A DNA stretch of 64,000 nucleotides, from NCBI GenBank assembly GCA_947364235.1, contig CANARY010000007.1, positions 1 through 64,000 of the forward strand, given 5' to 3'. Source of the stretch: an uncultured Candidatus Melainabacteria bacterium. Its GTDB lineage: Bacteria > Cyanobacteriota > Vampirovibrionia > Gastranaerophilales > Gastranaerophilaceae. Made by a program: the position numbers and the translations under genes. Below the pieces are notes generated by a model. The model did not search any database, had not been told where the DNA came from, and worked only from the letters and a program-made list of their open reading frames with translations. Shown here piece after piece: positions 62,100 through 64,000 of the stretch (positions within the stretch are counted from its first letter, which is position 1; each line of letters begins with the position of its first letter).

Positions 62100-62813
62100 T
62101 TGAATAACGGTTTTTACAAAGATTTAGATACAAATTTTGAGCAGGCTTGTTCTTTATGCGAACAGGATTTTTCGCATTCAGAGCTTATTAATATGCTTAA
62201 CTCAGGTAATATTCCACAAAAACAAATTGCAGCTTTGATGTTTGATAAAGCAGAAACAGAAGAAGATGCGAAAACTCTTGTTAGTAACTTAACAGGCTGC
62301 GACGGTAAGATTAGAGAAGCTGTTGCGCTGAAAATTTACAAGCTTATTAATGAAGACATAAGTTCTCGTCACTTATTTTCAAAGCTGCCGGCTTCAATTT
62401 TTGCGGATGCAACGATTGATATTAATGCAAATATCTGCAGGCTTATTGTTGATAGTGTAAAAATTCTAAAAACTCATGCAGATTTTGCTCATAAATATAC
62501 TGAAAATATTCTTAAATATGCCCTGCAAGCGCTCGATGAACTGGATAAGTTTATTTTCCGGGATAAAAAATATGTGATTAATAAACAGCTTTTTAAGCTG
62601 TATTGGTGTCTTGAAGCTCTCAAGTATTTTCATGAAATGGTTGATGAAAATGTTATGTTTGAAGTTTTAAAACGTTCAGCTGAGCAAAATGAATACACTG
62701 TTAGAGAAAAAACAGCAGAAATCGCTGTTCTTTCAGATAAATATAAGCCGATTCAAGACATGCTCAAAGATGATACAAACTATTATGTCAGAGCTGTTTT
62801 TCTAAATCATTAA
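62100..62813 (+). CDS. HEAT-like helical repeat protein
   Basis: 237 residues of alternating helices (ELINMLNSGNIPQKQIAALMFDKAETEEDAKTL; KIREAVALKIYKLI; YTVREKTAEIAVLSD) with the regular spacing of HEAT-type repeats; no catalytic motif. Probably a protein-interaction scaffold. TTG start at 62100 with AGGA nine bases upstream. Overlaps the convergent gene by 12 bases. Confidence 0.6.
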   Translation: MNNGFYKDLDTNFEQACSLCEQDFSHSELINMLNSGNIPQKQIAALMFDKAETEEDAKTLVSNLTGCDGKIREAVALKIYKLINEDISSRHLFSKLPASIFADATIDINANICRLIVDSVKILKTHADFAHKYTENILKYALQALDELDKFIFRDKKYVINKQLFKLYWCLEALKYFHEMVDENVMFEVLKRSAEQNEYTVREKTAEIAVLSDKYKPIQDMLKDDTNYYVRAVFLNH

Positions 62814-63710
62814 AGCGTCTTTAAGCAAGTCTGTGTGTCCGTCAAGAAGAAACTCTGCAAACTTTTTTGTGTCAACCTGAGCTGCGACAATTGAAAGTAA
62901 ATCGTCAGGCAGTATTGAAACCATTTCAATTAAAGTTTCTTTTTCCAGAAATATCATCGGTTTAATCATTTCAGGCTTCATTAAAGTTGCCAGCATATTA
63001 ACATAGCTTTCATTTTCAAAAAGAGTTAAGTATTTAGGTTTTTCTTTTGTAAGCTGGAATGTAAGCTGCCTTTGAACATCAGGATCAATTGCAGACATAA
63101 AGTCTCTATACTGGTCTATAGGCAAATTTTCAATACTTTTGATAAGCTCCATTGGATTTGTTTCTTCAGAAGGTCTTCCAGTTACGCCTTCAACAAATTT
63201 TTGCATAACTTCAGGAGGCATACATTTTAGCTGATCAATAACATCATATTTCTCAAGCTTTTCATTTTGGAAAAACATTGCTAAATCTTCTTCTGAAAAC
63301 ATCATAACGATTTCTTCAAGAGCAAATGCATTTATAATAACTCTTACAAGTTCTTCTATATCAACTTCCATAAGCATTTCGAGAAGTTTTTCCTGAGTAA
63401 AGAAATATAACCCCATTACTAAATCATCCTGTTCAAGCAATGGAAGTACTTTTAACCTCGTTCTGTCATCCATATTGTGAAGTATTACAAATTTGTTTTC
63501 TATATCAGTTAGTCTAAAAAGTTTGATAAGCTTTGCAGGTGAATTATATACTTCTTTTGCGTAATTAATCGCCTGCGTGTTTCCCTGTGCAGCTTCTGCT
63601 TCAATGATTTCATCAACAGTTTTAAGTCCGTAATCACGAATCATTCTAGAAGATGTGATGTTCATCCTGTCTGCAAATAATTTCATATTTGTATCTAAAA
63701 CTATTGACAT
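62802..63710 (-). CDS. Helical repeat protein (MgtE-N/FliG-like fold suspected)
   Basis: 302 residues, all helical, with repeated L-x-P-L-L/ LPIDQYRDFMSAIDPD / MPPEVMQKFVEG / LPDDLLSIVAA units of about 30 residues, a spacing seen in MgtE N-domains and FliG. There is no membrane part, so it is not a magnesium channel itself. Function unknown. AAGGAAT precedes the ATG. It has a promoter of the TGTAAC class. Confidence 0.55.
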   Translation of the reverse strand: MSIVLDTNMKLFADRMNITSSRMIRDYGLKTVDEIIEAEAAQGNTQAINYAKEVYNSPAKLIKLFRLTDIENKFVILHNMDDRTRLKVLPLLEQDDLVMGLYFFTQEKLLEMLMEVDIEELVRVIINAFALEEIVMMFSEEDLAMFFQNEKLEKYDVIDQLKCMPPEVMQKFVEGVTGRPSEETNPMELIKSIENLPIDQYRDFMSAIDPDVQRQLTFQLTKEKPKYLTLFENESYVNMLATLMKPEMIKPMIFLEKETLIEMVSILPDDLLSIVAAQVDTKKFAEFLLDGHTDLLKDALMI

Positions 63711-63730
63711 AATATTCCTTATGATTTCTC

Positions 63731-63761
63731 TCTTATATATATAAAGTATATTTTATTTCAA
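63731..63761 (-). promoter_or_regulatory. TGTAAC-class promoter of the helical repeat gene
   Basis: Minus strand TTGAAA (63756-63761) then TATACTTTATATATATAAGA (63731-63750). The palindromic TGTAAC box at 63774-63790 lies just upstream. Confidence 0.5.
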
Positions 63762-63772
63762 TAATTGCGTGA

Positions 63773-63801
63773 TTGTAACAAATTGTTACATGTGTTATAA
63801 T
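63773..63801 (+). promoter_or_regulatory. Promoter of the terminal secreted hydrolase gene
   Basis: TTGTAA (63773-63778), exactly 17 bases, TATAAT (63796-63801). The ATG at 63810 follows only eight bases after the -10, so the mRNA should begin at or next to the start codon. Confidence 0.65.
63774..63790. promoter_or_regulatory. Palindromic TGTAAC box in divergent promoter
   Basis: TGTAACA-AAT-TGTTACA, 7-bp perfect arms. It overlaps the -35 and spacer of the rightward promoter and precedes the leftward one, a good place for a regulator of both genes. Confidence 0.5.
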
Positions 63802-63809
63802 TAAACTGT

Positions 63810-64000
63810 ATGAAAAAGCTTATTCTTATTTTAACATTGTTTTTACTTATATTAAACCCGTGTTTTTCTGCATCAGGAGTTGTGAAAAAGGATTTGACAG
63901 TGCCTTCTTCAGATGGATTTACAATAAAAGCTGAGCTTGAGTATCCAAAAATTAAAGGCAAGAAAGAGTTTTCAACAGTTGTTCTCTTGCATTCATTAGG
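63810..64000 (+). CDS. Secreted alpha/beta hydrolase-like protein, 3' truncated by window edge
   Basis: 63 codons visible. Signal peptide MKKLILILTLFLLILNPCFS followed by a dienelactone-hydrolase-like N-terminus (VPSSDGFTIKAELEYP...VVLLHSLG), where HSLG is the oxyanion-loop position of alpha/beta hydrolases. A cysteine at 18 could make it a lipoprotein, but the lipobox is poor. The catalytic residues lie outside the window. Confidence 0.6.
   Translation, partial: MKKLILILTLFLLILNPCFSASGVVKKDLTVPSSDGFTIKAELEYPKIKGKKEFSTVVLLHSL

Noticed and set aside
1-64000. CRISPR arrays, insertion sequences, integrases or prophage genes
   Set aside because: No regularly spaced direct repeats, transposase or integrase motifs were seen on either strand.

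Overview
**Organism.** The DNA is AT-rich and tightly packed. It carries Gram-negative envelope genes (lpxC, lpxD, fabZ, a heptose-phosphate adenylyltransferase, a TolC-like channel), a flagellin end, a fermentative adhE and no photosynthesis gene. The short single-stranded DNA-binding protein is of the cyanobacterial type. Many proteins are unrecognisable outside one lineage. Together this suggests a non-photosynthetic relative of Cyanobacteria: Candidatus Melainabacteria / Vampirovibrionia, probably the gut order Gastranaerophilales. This is inference from gene content; there is no rRNA in the window. No tRNA, CRISPR array, prophage or insertion sequence was seen.

**Layout.** 0-7.5 kb: flagellin 3' end with an inserted GLUG region, a PHP phosphoesterase, membrane proteins, an outer-membrane efflux channel and a HAD hydrolase. 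7.5-13.3 kb: secA, a DciA-like gene, then an overlapping nrnA / YihY / YkgJ operon. 13.4-18.9 kb: ispF, then a seven-gene minus-strand operon (dapB, asd, a small ORF, heptose adenylyltransferase, lpxD, lpxC, fabZ) joining DAP/lysine and lipid A synthesis. 18.9-21.6 kb: a candidate small RNA and a two-gene operon of unknown proteins behind a cobalamin riboswitch. 21.6-26.2 kb: MATE transporter, rsmE, CCA/poly(A) polymerase, rpsP and an orphan gene. 26.3-31.3 kb: a 28-residue membrane peptide, a giant zinc-ribbon/NTPase-like protein and, divergently, a compact ZorAB-like motor pair. 31.3-39.3 kb: split chromate transporter, bioB, an SDR, orphan proteins and adhE. 39.5-46.7 kb: a minimal LuxR-type regulator, pnp, an HTH protein, a sigma-70 family factor behind a long palindrome, a patatin and a membrane protein. 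46.8-52.4 kb: leuC, two membrane proteins, mtnA, a pdxA-dtnK-like pair and ssb. 52.5-64 kb: an FtsH-like protein with a ruined ATP site but an intact zinc protease site, a PpiC lipoprotein, mfd, a small repeat protein, murA, helical-repeat proteins and the start of a secreted hydrolase.

**Most worth following.** (1) A cobalamin riboswitch, with aptamer core, L5-L13 kissing complementarity and masked Shine-Dalgarno all visible, controls an operon of unknown proteins. (2) A ZorA/ZorB-like pair has none of the usual Zorya effectors and faces a 1094-residue NTPase-like protein. (3) A soluble Clp-N-like / pseudo-AAA / M41 protease. (4) A candidate regulatory RNA with an anti-Shine-Dalgarno stretch shares its upstream element with a 28-residue membrane peptide. 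(5) A recurrent promoter class with TGTAAC boxes lies before lineage-specific genes, alongside many start codons that abut a -10 box with no ribosome binding site (leaderless).
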